Positions 17,339 to 25,712 of a DNA stretch of 64,000 nucleotides are shown one piece after another (position 1 is the stretch's first letter; every line of letters begins with the position of its first letter). A model generated the notes under the pieces. That model was not told the origin of the DNA and did not search any database. It saw only the letters and a program-made list of their open reading frames with translations. Position numbers and translations under genes: made by a program. Origin of the DNA: an uncultured Burkholderiales bacterium (GTDB taxonomy: Bacteria; Pseudomonadota; Gammaproteobacteria; Burkholderiales; Burkholderiaceae_C); assembly GCA_903870145.1 (NCBI GenBank), contig CAIQBO010000035.1:62001-126000 (forward strand), read 5' to 3'.

Positions 17339-18322
17339 TCAGTTCTTGTGTAAATCGGCGTTCAAGCTGCCCCAGCTTTCGGTGCGGGGGATGGCTTGCA
17401 CCGCGCCGGTTTGTGAGTCGCGGCGATACAAGATGCCGTTTTGCCCAGACAACTCGCGGGCTTTGAGAACTGTGCCATCGGGCATTTTCACGCGCGTGCC
17501 GCCCGTGATGTAGCAGCCCGCCTCGACGATGCAGTCGTCGCCCAAAGAAATGCCAAGCCCTGAGTTGGCGCCGAGCAAGCAGCGCTTGCCAACTGAGATC
17601 ACTTCTTTGCCGCCGCCCGACAAGGTGCCCATGATGGAGGCACCCCCGCCCACATCACTTTGGTCGTCGACCACAACGCCTGCGCTGATGCGTCCCTCCA
17701 CCATGGAGGCGCCCAAGGTGCCTGCGTTGAAGTTGCAAAAGCCTTCGTGCATGACGGTGGTGCCTGCGGCCAAATGCGCGCCCAGGCGCACTCGGTCTAC
17801 GTTGGCAATGCGCACGCCAGAGGGCACAACGTAGTCGGTCATGTACGGAATTTTGTCAACTGCTTTGACATCCAAGAGCGTGCGCGCGGCACGCGCACGC
17901 AGCCTGGCCCCTTGCACTTGGTCCAGTGGGCAAGGGCCCATGGAGGTCCAAGCTACGTTGGCGAGCAAACCAAACATGCCGGTCAAATTGGCTTGGTGCG
18001 GCTGGATCAACCGGTGGCTGAGCAAATGCAGGCGCAAGAACACATCGTGCGCGTCTTGGGGCGCCTGGGCCAAGCTGGCGATGCAGGTTTGAACGGCCAC
18101 CACGTTGACGCCGCGCAGGGCGCAAGGCCCCAAGGCAGGCACAAAAGCTGCGCCCAAGGCGCTGCTCGCTTGCGCATCCGTCAAAACCTCTGTGCCAGAA
18201 GTGGCAAGGCCATCGGTCAAGGTGGGTGCGGGGTACCAAGTGTCAAGCACCGTGCCGTCGCTGGACAGGGTGGCCAAGCCGCAAGCTTGTGCGCTGCGGG
18301 TGATGAAAGGAGGGGTTTGCAT
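17339..18322 (-). CDS. dapD: Tetrahydrodipicolinate N-succinyltransferase, long actinobacterial-like form
   Basis: 327 residues. The left-handed beta-helix hexapeptide repeats start near VDRVRLGAHLAAGTTVMHEG. The active-site stretch FCNFNAGTLGASMVEGRISAG followed by VGGGASIMGTLSGGG closely resembles the DapD of Mycobacterium rather than the shorter (about 275-residue) DapD usual in proteobacteria. The enzyme succinylates tetrahydrodipicolinate in lysine and peptidoglycan biosynthesis. Its stop lies directly against the end of the convergent acetoacetate-CoA ligase gene. No other dap gene is adjacent. Whether this is the only DapD of the organism cannot be told from the window. Confidence 0.85.
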   Translation of the reverse strand: MQTPPFITRSAQACGLATLSSDGTVLDTWYPAPTLTDGLATSGTEVLTDAQASSALGAAFVPALGPCALRGVNVVAVQTCIASLAQAPQDAHDVFLRLHLLSHRLIQPHQANLTGMFGLLANVAWTSMGPCPLDQVQGARLRARAARTLLDVKAVDKIPYMTDYVVPSGVRIANVDRVRLGAHLAAGTTVMHEGFCNFNAGTLGASMVEGRISAGVVVDDQSDVGGGASIMGTLSGGGKEVISVGKRCLLGANSGLGISLGDDCIVEAGCYITGGTRVKMPDGTVLKARELSGQNGILYRRDSQTGAVQAIPRTESWGSLNADLHKN

Positions 18323-18381
18323 AGAAAAGCTCCGCTAAGACCATGCGCACGCGCATGAAGGCAAAAATAAAACCGTGATTA

Positions 18382-19482
18382 TCAGTCCAGTTCTGCCAGC
18401 GCGATGCGGTGACGTTGGAGAACTTGGCCTGCGCTGCCCTTGAGGGTCAGCGCAATGTGGCGAGCGGGCCAGTCCAGCTCGACCAGCGCGAAGTGGTTTT
18501 GTGTGACGAGCTCGCCCATGCGGTTAGGGCCCGCCTCACTTGCACCGGCCCAAGCGTGTGTCATGCCACTGGAGGTCAATTCAAACAGTGGGTAATGCTT
18601 GGCGCGTTCGTGGCGGTAAAGCGCGCCAATGTGCCGGTCGCCTGAGAGAAACACCACGCCCTTGGCTTGTGTGCGCTCAATCAAATCGAGCAAACGCGAC
18701 TGCTCCGCTGGAAAGTTGGCCCAGCCCTCCCAGCCGTGGCCTTGCACAATCACCTGCACCCCAGAGACGATCAAGCGCAGATCGGCGCTTTGCAAAAGTT
18801 GCGCTTCCAGCCAGCGCCATTGGTCAGGCCCGAGCATGGTTTTGGCGGGGTTGGGGTCGGGCAGGTAGCGCTCTTTGCCCGGGGCGTCGCGCTGATCGGT
18901 GACGCGCAACTTGGAGCGAAACCAGCGCTCATCGAGCAAGATCACTTGGACCTGCTGGCCAGGCGGGCCAAAAATTTGGGCGTGGTACAAGCCCTCGCGT
19001 GCGCGCCGCGGATCGTCTTGCCGCAGTTTCCAAAAATCCATGAAAGCTTGTTTGGACGCGAGTTTGTGCGGGAAATCTGCGCCGCCATCGTTCAGGCCAA
19101 AATCATGGTCGTCCCAAATGGCCAGGTGCGCCACCGTTTGGCGCAGCCGCGCAAAGCCCGGCTGTGCCGCCTGCGTGCTGTAGGCCTTTTGCAGATTGTC
19201 CAACAGCCAAGGCTGGGTGCTGGCATACACAGTGTCCCCGCCAAAAATGAACAAATCGGGCCGGCCGGCCAAGATCGCGTCCCAGATCGGCTGAGCTTTT
19301 TTCTGGTCTATGCACGATCCAAAGGCAATTTGGGTAAGCCTTGCGGGCCAAGGCGGCAAGGCGCTGTTGTCCTGCAGTCCTGCGCCTGGCAGCGCGGGCC
19401 CTTGCACAGGCACTGCGCAGCTTGGCAGGCTGCTGGCCAGCGCTGCAGCGCTGACGGCATGGAGAAGTGTTCTACGGTCCAT
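18382..19482 (-). CDS. PhoD-like metallophosphatase, exported lipoprotein
   Basis: 366 residues. The N-terminus has a double arginine (MDRRTLLHAV), a hydrophobic stretch and a lipobox-like LPSC, so export and lipid attachment are likely. Metal ligands of the PhoD-like fold are visible in IAFGSCIDQ, FIFGGDTVYA, IWDDHDFGLND and VVFLSGDRHIGALY. The family hydrolyses phosphomonoesters or diesters outside the cytoplasm. It is divergent from the TetR gene with 178 bases between them. Confidence 0.83.
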   Translation of the reverse strand: MDRRTLLHAVSAAALASSLPSCAVPVQGPALPGAGLQDNSALPPWPARLTQIAFGSCIDQKKAQPIWDAILAGRPDLFIFGGDTVYASTQPWLLDNLQKAYSTQAAQPGFARLRQTVAHLAIWDDHDFGLNDGGADFPHKLASKQAFMDFWKLRQDDPRRAREGLYHAQIFGPPGQQVQVILLDERWFRSKLRVTDQRDAPGKERYLPDPNPAKTMLGPDQWRWLEAQLLQSADLRLIVSGVQVIVQGHGWEGWANFPAEQSRLLDLIERTQAKGVVFLSGDRHIGALYRHERAKHYPLFELTSSGMTHAWAGASEAGPNRMGELVTQNHFALVELDWPARHIALTLKGSAGQVLQRHRIALAELD

Positions 19483-19544
19483 CGGCAGACTCTTTTAAAA
19501 GAAGAAAATCAAGTCAAGTCAGGCAAGACGATTGCTGCCAAGTA

Positions 19545-19554
19545 TGGCATGCCA
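19545..19554. promoter_or_regulatory. Palindrome TGGCATGCCA in divergent promoter region
   Basis: A perfect 10-base palindrome in the 178-base gap between the phosphatase and TetR genes. It could be an operator, but short palindromes of this kind also occur by chance. The rest of the gap holds no gene that I can see. Confidence 0.2.
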
Positions 19555-19660
19555 ACACGCCAATAGGGTCCAAAGAGCAGGGGCCAAAAGTACGGACAGA
19601 CAGAGCGACTGTTTTATGACTGGCGAGTCTGAAATGCGACAGGCAGGCTAAAATCAGGCC

Positions 19661-20302
19661 ATGCCCCTGAACGCGCCTGAACCCGTTAAAAAATCTTTCA
19701 AACTCCAAATGCTGCAAGCGCGCGAGGTCGCGATCACCCGCGCGGTGAACCGCTTGTTGGCAGAAAAAGGGTTTGATGCCATGACGGTGGACGAAGTGGC
19801 CGCCGAAGTGGGCATTGCCAAAGCCAGTCTGTACAAGCACTTCAGCAGCAAAGAGGCCTTGGCCTGCGCGGCCATGGTGCAGGCCATGCAAAGGGCGCAA
19901 GAGTTTATTTGCGGTTTAGAAAGCGGTGATGCACAGCTTCTGGCAAGCACGGCGCTGGCCAAACTACAAGCCCTCACGCGCTGGACGCTGGGGCTCAAAC
20001 TGAGCGGGCAAATGCCGTCTTTGCCGAGTCAAAATTCCAGCCTGCGCGCAAGCTTGATGGCCAGTCGGCCCTACATGGATGCGCTGATGCAAGTGAGCGA
20101 AATTTTGGGGGCGTGGGTTGTCAAAGCCCAAGCCGAAGGCCAAGTCAATCCGAACTTGCCACCTGTGGCGGTGCTCTACACTTTGTATGCGCGCGCATGC
20201 GACCCGGTGCTGGAGTTTTTGAAAATGAGTCAACTGCACACCGATGAAGAAATCATGGACATCGTGATGGCCACCTGTTTTGAAGGCTTGAACGCACGCT
20301 GA
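19661..20302 (+). CDS. TetR/AcrR family transcriptional regulator
   Basis: 213 residues. The N-terminal helix-turn-helix is typical: AITRAVNRLLAEKGFDAMTVDEVAAEVGIAKASLYKHFSSKEAL. The C-terminal ligand-binding part is all helical and not diagnostic. The start ATG has no clear Shine-Dalgarno, and a TAAAAT hexamer lies only a few bases upstream, so a leaderless message is possible. The following peptidase gene starts 40 bases downstream on the same strand and may be co-transcribed. The target is unknown. Confidence 0.88.
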   Translation: MPLNAPEPVKKSFKLQMLQAREVAITRAVNRLLAEKGFDAMTVDEVAAEVGIAKASLYKHFSSKEALACAAMVQAMQRAQEFICGLESGDAQLLASTALAKLQALTRWTLGLKLSGQMPSLPSQNSSLRASLMASRPYMDALMQVSEILGAWVVKAQAEGQVNPNLPPVAVLYTLYARACDPVLEFLKMSQLHTDEEIMDIVMATCFEGLNAR

Positions 20303-20342
20303 ACGCGGCAAGCCCCCGTTGTCCTTTTTAAGGCTCAAGCCA

Positions 20343-22226
20343 ATGAAAAACCCCCTCCAACCTGGCGCGTGGCCATCCCCTTTGTCTGCGCAGTTGTTGG
20401 CCCAAGCCGGCAGCGCGCTCATGTGGTCGCAGCCCATGGGAGACGATGTCTGGTGGGACGAAGTTCGGCCACACCAAGCAGGACGAACTGCCATCGTCAG
20501 CCGTCAGCAGGGTGATATTTTGAACGCGCCTTGGAGCGCCAGGAGTCAGGTGCACGAGTACGGCGGCATCAGCTGGTTGGGCCTGATTCGTCAGGGCCAA
20601 CAGATGCTGGCCTTTGTCAACAAAGACGATCAGCGCATCTACATCACGGCGCCCAAAGGGGAGCCGCGGGCTTTGAGCCCGCAAGCCCCGCCGGGGCAAA
20701 GCCATCGCTACATCGACATGATTTCTGTGGGCGATGAAATTTGGTGCATCCGAGAAAGGCACGAGGAGGGCCGTGTCTCGCGTGATCTTGTGGCGATCAG
20801 CGATGCGGGGTTTCGCAGCTTAGAGGCCTCTTCACATTTTTATGCGCACCCACGGCTCTCGCCCGATGGCCGACATTTGTCTTGGATTGCATGGGAGCAT
20901 CCGCAGATGCCGTGGGACGGCACCGAAGTGCGTGTGGCCGATGTGCATGACGGCAAACTCTCCAATGTGCGCGCGCTGGCCGGCGGCTTGCAAGAGTCGT
21001 GTCTTTGCCCCGAGTGGGGGCCAGGCAATGTGCTTTACTACATCTGCGACAAAAGTGGTTGGTGGAATCTTTGGCAAGTGAATTTGCAAGGTCAGCAAAG
21101 CCATGTGATAGACGAGGCCAGCGAGTGGGGCTTCCCACTGTGGCAATTGGGCATGCGCGCCATCACGGTGTTAGAGGACGGCCAGATCATCTCGGTTCAC
21201 GGCCCGGTGGCGGCGCGAAAAATAGTGCGGGTTGATCCAGTCAAGCGCAGCATGCAAGAGCTGGGGTCAGACTTGACGGAGTTCAAGCCCTCGATCAGCG
21301 CTGGGCGCGGCAAAGCCTACGCGGTGGGCGCCAGCGGCTCGGTGATTTCACAATTGCTGGAGATTGATGTGGCGACCTGGAAGATCAGCGCAGTCATCTC
21401 GTCCATTGGCGCGCCCGTTGATGTGGCGTACTTTCCAACGCCGCACGAAATCAAAGCATTGCGAAGCGATGGTCGTGAAGTGTTTGCCATTTTGCATCCT
21501 GCGCATCACCCTGATTTGGAGCCTTCAGAAAAGCCGCCGTTGATGGTGGTGGTGCATGGTGGGCCAACGGCCAACTCATCTGCCACACTGTCGATGAAAT
21601 ATGCCTACTTCACCTCGCGCGGGATCTCGGTGGTGGATGTCAACTACGGGGGCTCAACCGGCTATGGCCGCGCTTATCGCAATTTGTTACAAGGCCAATG
21701 GGGCATTGTGGACCGTGAGGATGTGTTGGCTGTGGTGGACGCGCTCATTGCCCAAGGCACTTGCGACAAAGACAAAGTGTTGATTCGTGGGGGCAGCGCC
21801 GGGGGCTTCACCGTGCTCAATGTGCTGGTCAACAGTCAGCGTTTTGCAGCGGGTGCTTCTTATTACGGCGTGGCCGATTGCAGCGCGCTGGCCGCTGACA
21901 CACATGACTTTGAGTCGCGTTATTTGGACGCCATGATCGGCGCCTACCCGCAAGAAAAAGCGCTGTACCAAGAGCGCTCACCGCTGACGCATGTGGCGCG
22001 CTTGAGCTCGCCCTTGATCCTCTTTCAAGGCTTGGAGGACAAGGTGGTGCCCCCTTCACAATCAGAAGCCTTTCGCGATGCGTGCGCGGCCAAAGGCCTC
22101 AAGCATGCGTACATCGCTTACGCGGGCGAGGGGCACGGTTTTCGGCAAGCCGCCACCATCGTCTCTTCACTCGAAGCAGAGCTGAAGTTTTATGGTGAAG
22201 TGCTGGGCTTTGTGCCACATCTCTAG
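20343..22226 (+). CDS. S9 family prolyl oligopeptidase-like peptidase
   Basis: 627 residues from the ATG giving MKNPLQPGAWPSPL. The first 370 or so residues form the beta-propeller that gates the active site. The C-terminal alpha/beta hydrolase domain has the nucleophile in LIRGGSAGGFTVL, an aspartate in GLEDKVVPPSQSEA, and a histidine in YAGEGHGFR. The family cleaves short peptides, often at dipeptidyl or acyl-aminoacyl ends. No signal peptide is seen, so it is cytoplasmic. It probably shares a transcript with the TetR gene just upstream. Confidence 0.9.
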   Translation: MKNPLQPGAWPSPLSAQLLAQAGSALMWSQPMGDDVWWDEVRPHQAGRTAIVSRQQGDILNAPWSARSQVHEYGGISWLGLIRQGQQMLAFVNKDDQRIYITAPKGEPRALSPQAPPGQSHRYIDMISVGDEIWCIRERHEEGRVSRDLVAISDAGFRSLEASSHFYAHPRLSPDGRHLSWIAWEHPQMPWDGTEVRVADVHDGKLSNVRALAGGLQESCLCPEWGPGNVLYYICDKSGWWNLWQVNLQGQQSHVIDEASEWGFPLWQLGMRAITVLEDGQIISVHGPVAARKIVRVDPVKRSMQELGSDLTEFKPSISAGRGKAYAVGASGSVISQLLEIDVATWKISAVISSIGAPVDVAYFPTPHEIKALRSDGREVFAILHPAHHPDLEPSEKPPLMVVVHGGPTANSSATLSMKYAYFTSRGISVVDVNYGGSTGYGRAYRNLLQGQWGIVDREDVLAVVDALIAQGTCDKDKVLIRGGSAGGFTVLNVLVNSQRFAAGASYYGVADCSALAADTHDFESRYLDAMIGAYPQEKALYQERSPLTHVARLSSPLILFQGLEDKVVPPSQSEAFRDACAAKGLKHAYIAYAGEGHGFRQAATIVSSLEAELKFYGEVLGFVPHL

Positions 22227-22287
22227 GGTGAATGTCAGCGCAAAAAGACGAGCACAAAATGCGCGCTGAAAAAAATTCAATAGCAAC

Positions 22288-23109
22288 TCAAAGTGTCAAA
22301 GTCAGTTGCGGCTGGAATGCGGCCTGCTCGTTTTTGCGCGCGTAGCCCAAAGGGTTGGCCACCACGCGGCATGCGCCCGCATGGTAATCATGCGCGCAGT
22401 GCAAGTGGCCATGCAGCCACAACTGCGCGTGCACCAGCAAGTCATCCAAGGCGTTGCAAAACCCTGCGGTGCCCGGCGTGCGGCCATAGCGCGGATCGGC
22501 GCTTTGCAAGCTGGGCGCAAAGTGCGTGACCACCACCGTGGCGCCCTCAAAAGTTTGGGCCAAAGCCGCACGCAACCAAGCTTGATCTTCAAGCGCTTGG
22601 GCTTTGACGGCGCCGGATAAAAATGGCAAGCCATGTCGATGCGTGCCGGTTTTGCGCAAATAAAAATCAGCCGCGCGCTGTGCTTTCTCGCGTGCTTTGA
22701 GTTGCAGCGTCAAGGGCCCCGTCAGTGGCACGAGCGCCTCGAAGTCGCTCCACAAGGTGCAACCGACAAAGCGCACGCCATTTAAAATTTCGCTGCGCCG
22801 GTGCAGCCAATGAATGTGCAAACGTTCACACGTCTGGCGCAGTCGCGCATGGGCCAGGTCGAAGTCCAAGCCGTCATACTCATGGTTGCCGGGCACATAA
22901 AAAACAGGCACCGGCCACGCCGCCAAATCTGCGCGAGGTGAGAAGCGCGCCAAGCCAAAATCCGTGTCATGCTGGTCCAGCAAGCAAGAGCCGGTTTGAT
23001 ACGAACCAATGTCACCGGCCAATATCAGCACATCTGCATCCGGCGCTGGCGAGGGCGCAAAGTGGGGGTGCGTTTCTAAATGCAAATCGGACAAGAGCTG
23101 AATTTTCAT
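22288..23109 (-). CDS. Calcineurin-like metallophosphoesterase
   Basis: 273 residues from MKIQLLSDLHLETHPHF. The dimetal motifs are in order: DLHLE, LILAGDIGSY, VPGNHEYD, VVVTHFAPS and LWLHGHLH. Such proteins hydrolyse phosphodiesters or nucleotides; this branch (Ser/Thr phosphatase-like, about 270 residues) has no known substrate. It overlaps the upstream LysR gene by four bases (ATGA), so the two are translated from one message. That pairing is unusual, because LysR genes are more often divergent from their targets. Confidence 0.87.
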   Translation of the reverse strand: MKIQLLSDLHLETHPHFAPSPAPDADVLILAGDIGSYQTGSCLLDQHDTDFGLARFSPRADLAAWPVPVFYVPGNHEYDGLDFDLAHARLRQTCERLHIHWLHRRSEILNGVRFVGCTLWSDFEALVPLTGPLTLQLKAREKAQRAADFYLRKTGTHRHGLPFLSGAVKAQALEDQAWLRAALAQTFEGATVVVTHFAPSLQSADPRYGRTPGTAGFCNALDDLLVHAQLWLHGHLHCAHDYHAGACRVVANPLGYARKNEQAAFQPQLTLTL

Positions 23110-24116
23110 GCGCGTGATTTGGTGTTGGCATGGGCCGAGCGCGTTGACACAGAGGAGCGAAAAACCTCGTTTGCGATGTTGAGTAAAACCTCGCGCAACC
23201 AAAGATGATCGCTTTGCATGTGCTTACGCCGGTGCCACAGAGCTTCAACGTGCACCGGCTGCACATCAAATGGAAGCTCACACAAAAACAATTCATGCGC
23301 CATGCCGGTGGTGGGCACAAAGTGTTTGGGTAAAACGGTCAGCAGGTCGGAGTTGACCACCATGCGCCCCGCAGTGAAAAATTGATTCACCGTCATGACC
23401 ACACGCCGCTCGCGACCCAGGGAGGCCAAAGCCTCGTCCACAAATCCAAATGGACGGCCCGAGAAACTCACCAGCAAATGGCGCGCAGCGCAATAGGCCT
23501 CGATGTCAATGGGTTTTTTTGCCAATGGGTGACCGCGGCGCATCACGCACACGTACTCGCCGTCATACAAACGTTGATGCTCAAAGGCAATGGCTTCACC
23601 CGCTTGTGCTTTGGCGGTCAGGTCGGCCAGCACGGCAGGAAAGTAACCCAGAGCCATGTCGGCCAAACCCTCTTCGAGCATGTGCCGCGGGTCGCGCGTG
23701 GTCAAGGGCATCACGCGCACGGAGATGCCCGGGGCTTGGTGCTCAAGCTGTTCGGCCAGGCCGCCCATCAACTCGGCCGCTGTGGCATCGGCCATGGCCA
23801 GCACAAAGGCGTTGCGCGCGTGTGCGGGAGCAAAGTGTTGAGGCACCAACGCGACTTGCAGTTGGCGCAAGGCCTCACGAACACTGGGCCACAAAGTTTC
23901 TGCAAAGGGTGTGGGCGCAATGCCGTGCCCTTCGCGGCGAACCAACTCATCGCCCAAGGCCTCTCGCAATCGGCGCAGTGAGTTGCTCACGGCGGGCTGG
24001 GTGATCGAGAGGTTGCGCGCGGCGCGGGTCAAGCTTTTCTCGGCCATGACTTCGTCAAAGACCCGAAGTAAATTCAAGTCCAGCGTCCGAAAATTGGTGT
24101 GGATGGCTTCAATCAT
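23106..24116 (-). CDS. LysR family transcriptional regulator
   Basis: 336 residues. The N-terminal winged helix-turn-helix is in LNLLRVFDEVMAEKSLTRAARNLSITQPAVSNSLRRLREALGDEL; the LDLNLL pattern places it in the NodD/LinR/NahR-type subgroup that often responds to aromatic or nodulation-type ligands. The effector domain follows. It is divergent from the membrane-protein gene with about 130 bases between, where ATGAAT occurs twice (24124-24129 and 24140-24145). These may be parts of its own operator. It is translationally coupled to the phosphoesterase downstream. Confidence 0.9.
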   Translation of the reverse strand: MIEAIHTNFRTLDLNLLRVFDEVMAEKSLTRAARNLSITQPAVSNSLRRLREALGDELVRREGHGIAPTPFAETLWPSVREALRQLQVALVPQHFAPAHARNAFVLAMADATAAELMGGLAEQLEHQAPGISVRVMPLTTRDPRHMLEEGLADMALGYFPAVLADLTAKAQAGEAIAFEHQRLYDGEYVCVMRRGHPLAKKPIDIEAYCAARHLLVSFSGRPFGFVDEALASLGRERRVVMTVNQFFTAGRMVVNSDLLTVLPKHFVPTTGMAHELFLCELPFDVQPVHVEALWHRRKHMQSDHLWLREVLLNIANEVFRSSVSTRSAHANTKSRA

Positions 24117-24247
24117 CACTGTTATGAATGGTTGGCATCATGAATATAAAGTTGAATCACACCAGAGTAAACCCTAATATACGTCCATGGTCAAGAAGAA
24201 AGTGAATGTTTCACCCAAGCTCAAGACCCCTGAATAAGGAACGCACC

Positions 24248-24742
24248 ATGAACCGTAGTTTTGTACACCTTGAGTACCCTTTGTCTCACCCTGGCGTGGA
24301 CCGGGCAGAGCAAGCCGTGGCCAGCCTGCAAAGCCTGCGCGCAAACTTCAGCGCGACACGCACTTTAGCCGCCTTTCTGTTGGCTTCTGTGGTCTCGATT
24401 TTTGTGGTGGTTGCAGATCAAATGATGGACACGTGGGCGGATGGTCATTGGATGGCCGCCTGGGTCGCGCTTTGGGCCGTTGCCTTTGCGGCTTTGGGCT
24501 TGTTCTCTGGCGTCAGCAAAGACTTGGCTTTCAAAACTAAAACATCCCTTGACGCTTGGGCTATACGCATGTCGCAGCGCCGCTCGGACGAGCGCATGTG
24601 GGCGATTGCGCAAACCGACCCCCGCTTGATGGCTGATTTGCAAACCGCGATGACACACAGTGAAGGCGAAGTTGCCTTGGGTCAGGAAGCCTCGTATCGG
24701 CGTATTTCACGCATGCTGCGTACACAGCAAAACTGTATTTGA
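24248..24742 (+). CDS. Hypothetical two-span membrane protein
   Basis: 164 residues from the ATG preceded by GGAACG. Two hydrophobic segments are visible: TLAAFLLASVVSIFVVVADQM and WMAAWVALWAVAFAALGLF. After these comes a charged cytoplasmic tail with many arginines. I do not recognise a named family; similar short proteins occur in Comamonadaceae as hypotheticals. It is followed by a strong hairpin terminator and is divergent from the LysR gene, which could control it. No function is proposed. Confidence 0.7.
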   Translation: MNRSFVHLEYPLSHPGVDRAEQAVASLQSLRANFSATRTLAAFLLASVVSIFVVVADQMMDTWADGHWMAAWVALWAVAFAALGLFSGVSKDLAFKTKTSLDAWAIRMSQRRSDERMWAIAQTDPRLMADLQTAMTHSEGEVALGQEASYRRISRMLRTQQNCI

Positions 24743-24769
24743 TCGCAAGTCCTGCGCTCAGGCCCAGCA

Positions 24770-24795
24770 AAAGCCTCCTGCGGGAGGCTTTTTGT
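24770..24795. terminator. Bidirectional rho-independent terminator
   Basis: Stem AAAGCCTCC / GGAGGCTTT with a 4-base loop and a T run on the + strand; the A run before it gives T residues on the other strand. It lies between two convergent genes, so it can end both. Confidence 0.9.
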
Positions 24796-24804
24796 TGGGG
24801 GGTC

Positions 24805-25674
24805 TCACGAGCCCTTGGCCGCTGTTTGCGAAGCCCAATAAATGCCGGGCAAGATCAAACAAGCCCCCACCCCATGGTGCCACCCCAAAGACTCTCCAAG
24901 CACTGCCCAAGCGAGTACGCCGCCGAACAAAGGCCCTAAATACAAACTGGCGGCAATGCGACTGGCACCCAAGATTTTTTGTGCGTAAGCGTAAGATAAG
25001 TAAGCGCCCACACCTGGAAAAATGGCTGCCAACACGACCAAACTGGAGGCCTGCCAAGTCCATGCGGGCGCCGCAGTGAGTAACCATTCCCACGCGGCAA
25101 AAGGCAAAAGCACCGCACTGCCAAACAAGCAAGTCGCAGCCAAACGTGCGCGCGGGCTCAGGGGACTTGCCCATTTTTTCAGCAGCAAAGCATAGGCCGC
25201 CCAACATGCGGTGGCCACCATGATCAAGCCATCGCCCAGAACCCAGGTGACCTCCGACAAAGCCGCCCATTGGCCTTTGACGACCACATGCATCACGCCG
25301 GTCAAGGCCAGCAGCACCCCACCGGTTTGGCGCCAGCTGAAAGATTCTTTGAGCCAAAAAACCGCGCCCACCGCAATCAAAACCGGAGCGGCTGCATAGA
25401 TCAAAGCAATGTTCATGGCACTGGTGGTTTGTGCGCCCCAGTAGACCCAGGCGCCGCACATCAGCATGCCCAAGCTGCCCAGCACCACATATTCACGCCA
25501 AGCGCGCAAAATTGAATCACGTTCGCGCCACAGCTCATGGCGCGAGAGTACGGCCAAGATCAGGCCCGCTAAAAACCACCGGCCTAGCGCCAACACATGC
25601 GGCGTGATAAAGCCCGGCGCAATGCGGGCGATCAAATAATTCACAGACCACAAAGCCGGCGTGATCCACAGCAA
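24805..25674 (-). CDS. EamA/DMT superfamily transporter
   Basis: 289 residues with ten hydrophobic segments in two EamA repeats. Typical stretches are ALWSVNYLIAR near the start, IALIYAAAPVLIAVGAVFWLKESFSW and the matching second repeat ASLYLGPLFGGVLAWAVLGESLGWHHGVG. These carriers move amino acids, sugars or other metabolites, and the substrate is not predictable. The start is uncertain: the reading frame continues upstream (ending ESRQQLAQA) almost into the pckG stop, with no ATG. The listed start is a TTG, so translation may be coupled to pckG. It ends at the terminator at 24770-24795. Confidence 0.82.
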   Translation of the reverse strand: MLWITPALWSVNYLIARIAPGFITPHVLALGRWFLAGLILAVLSRHELWRERDSILRAWREYVVLGSLGMLMCGAWVYWGAQTTSAMNIALIYAAAPVLIAVGAVFWLKESFSWRQTGGVLLALTGVMHVVVKGQWAALSEVTWVLGDGLIMVATACWAAYALLLKKWASPLSPRARLAATCLFGSAVLLPFAAWEWLLTAAPAWTWQASSLVVLAAIFPGVGAYLSYAYAQKILGASRIAASLYLGPLFGGVLAWAVLGESLGWHHGVGACLILPGIYWASQTAAKGS

Positions 25675-25712
25675 TGCTTGCGCCAGTTGCTGGCGCGACT
25701 CGGTGGAGGTCC

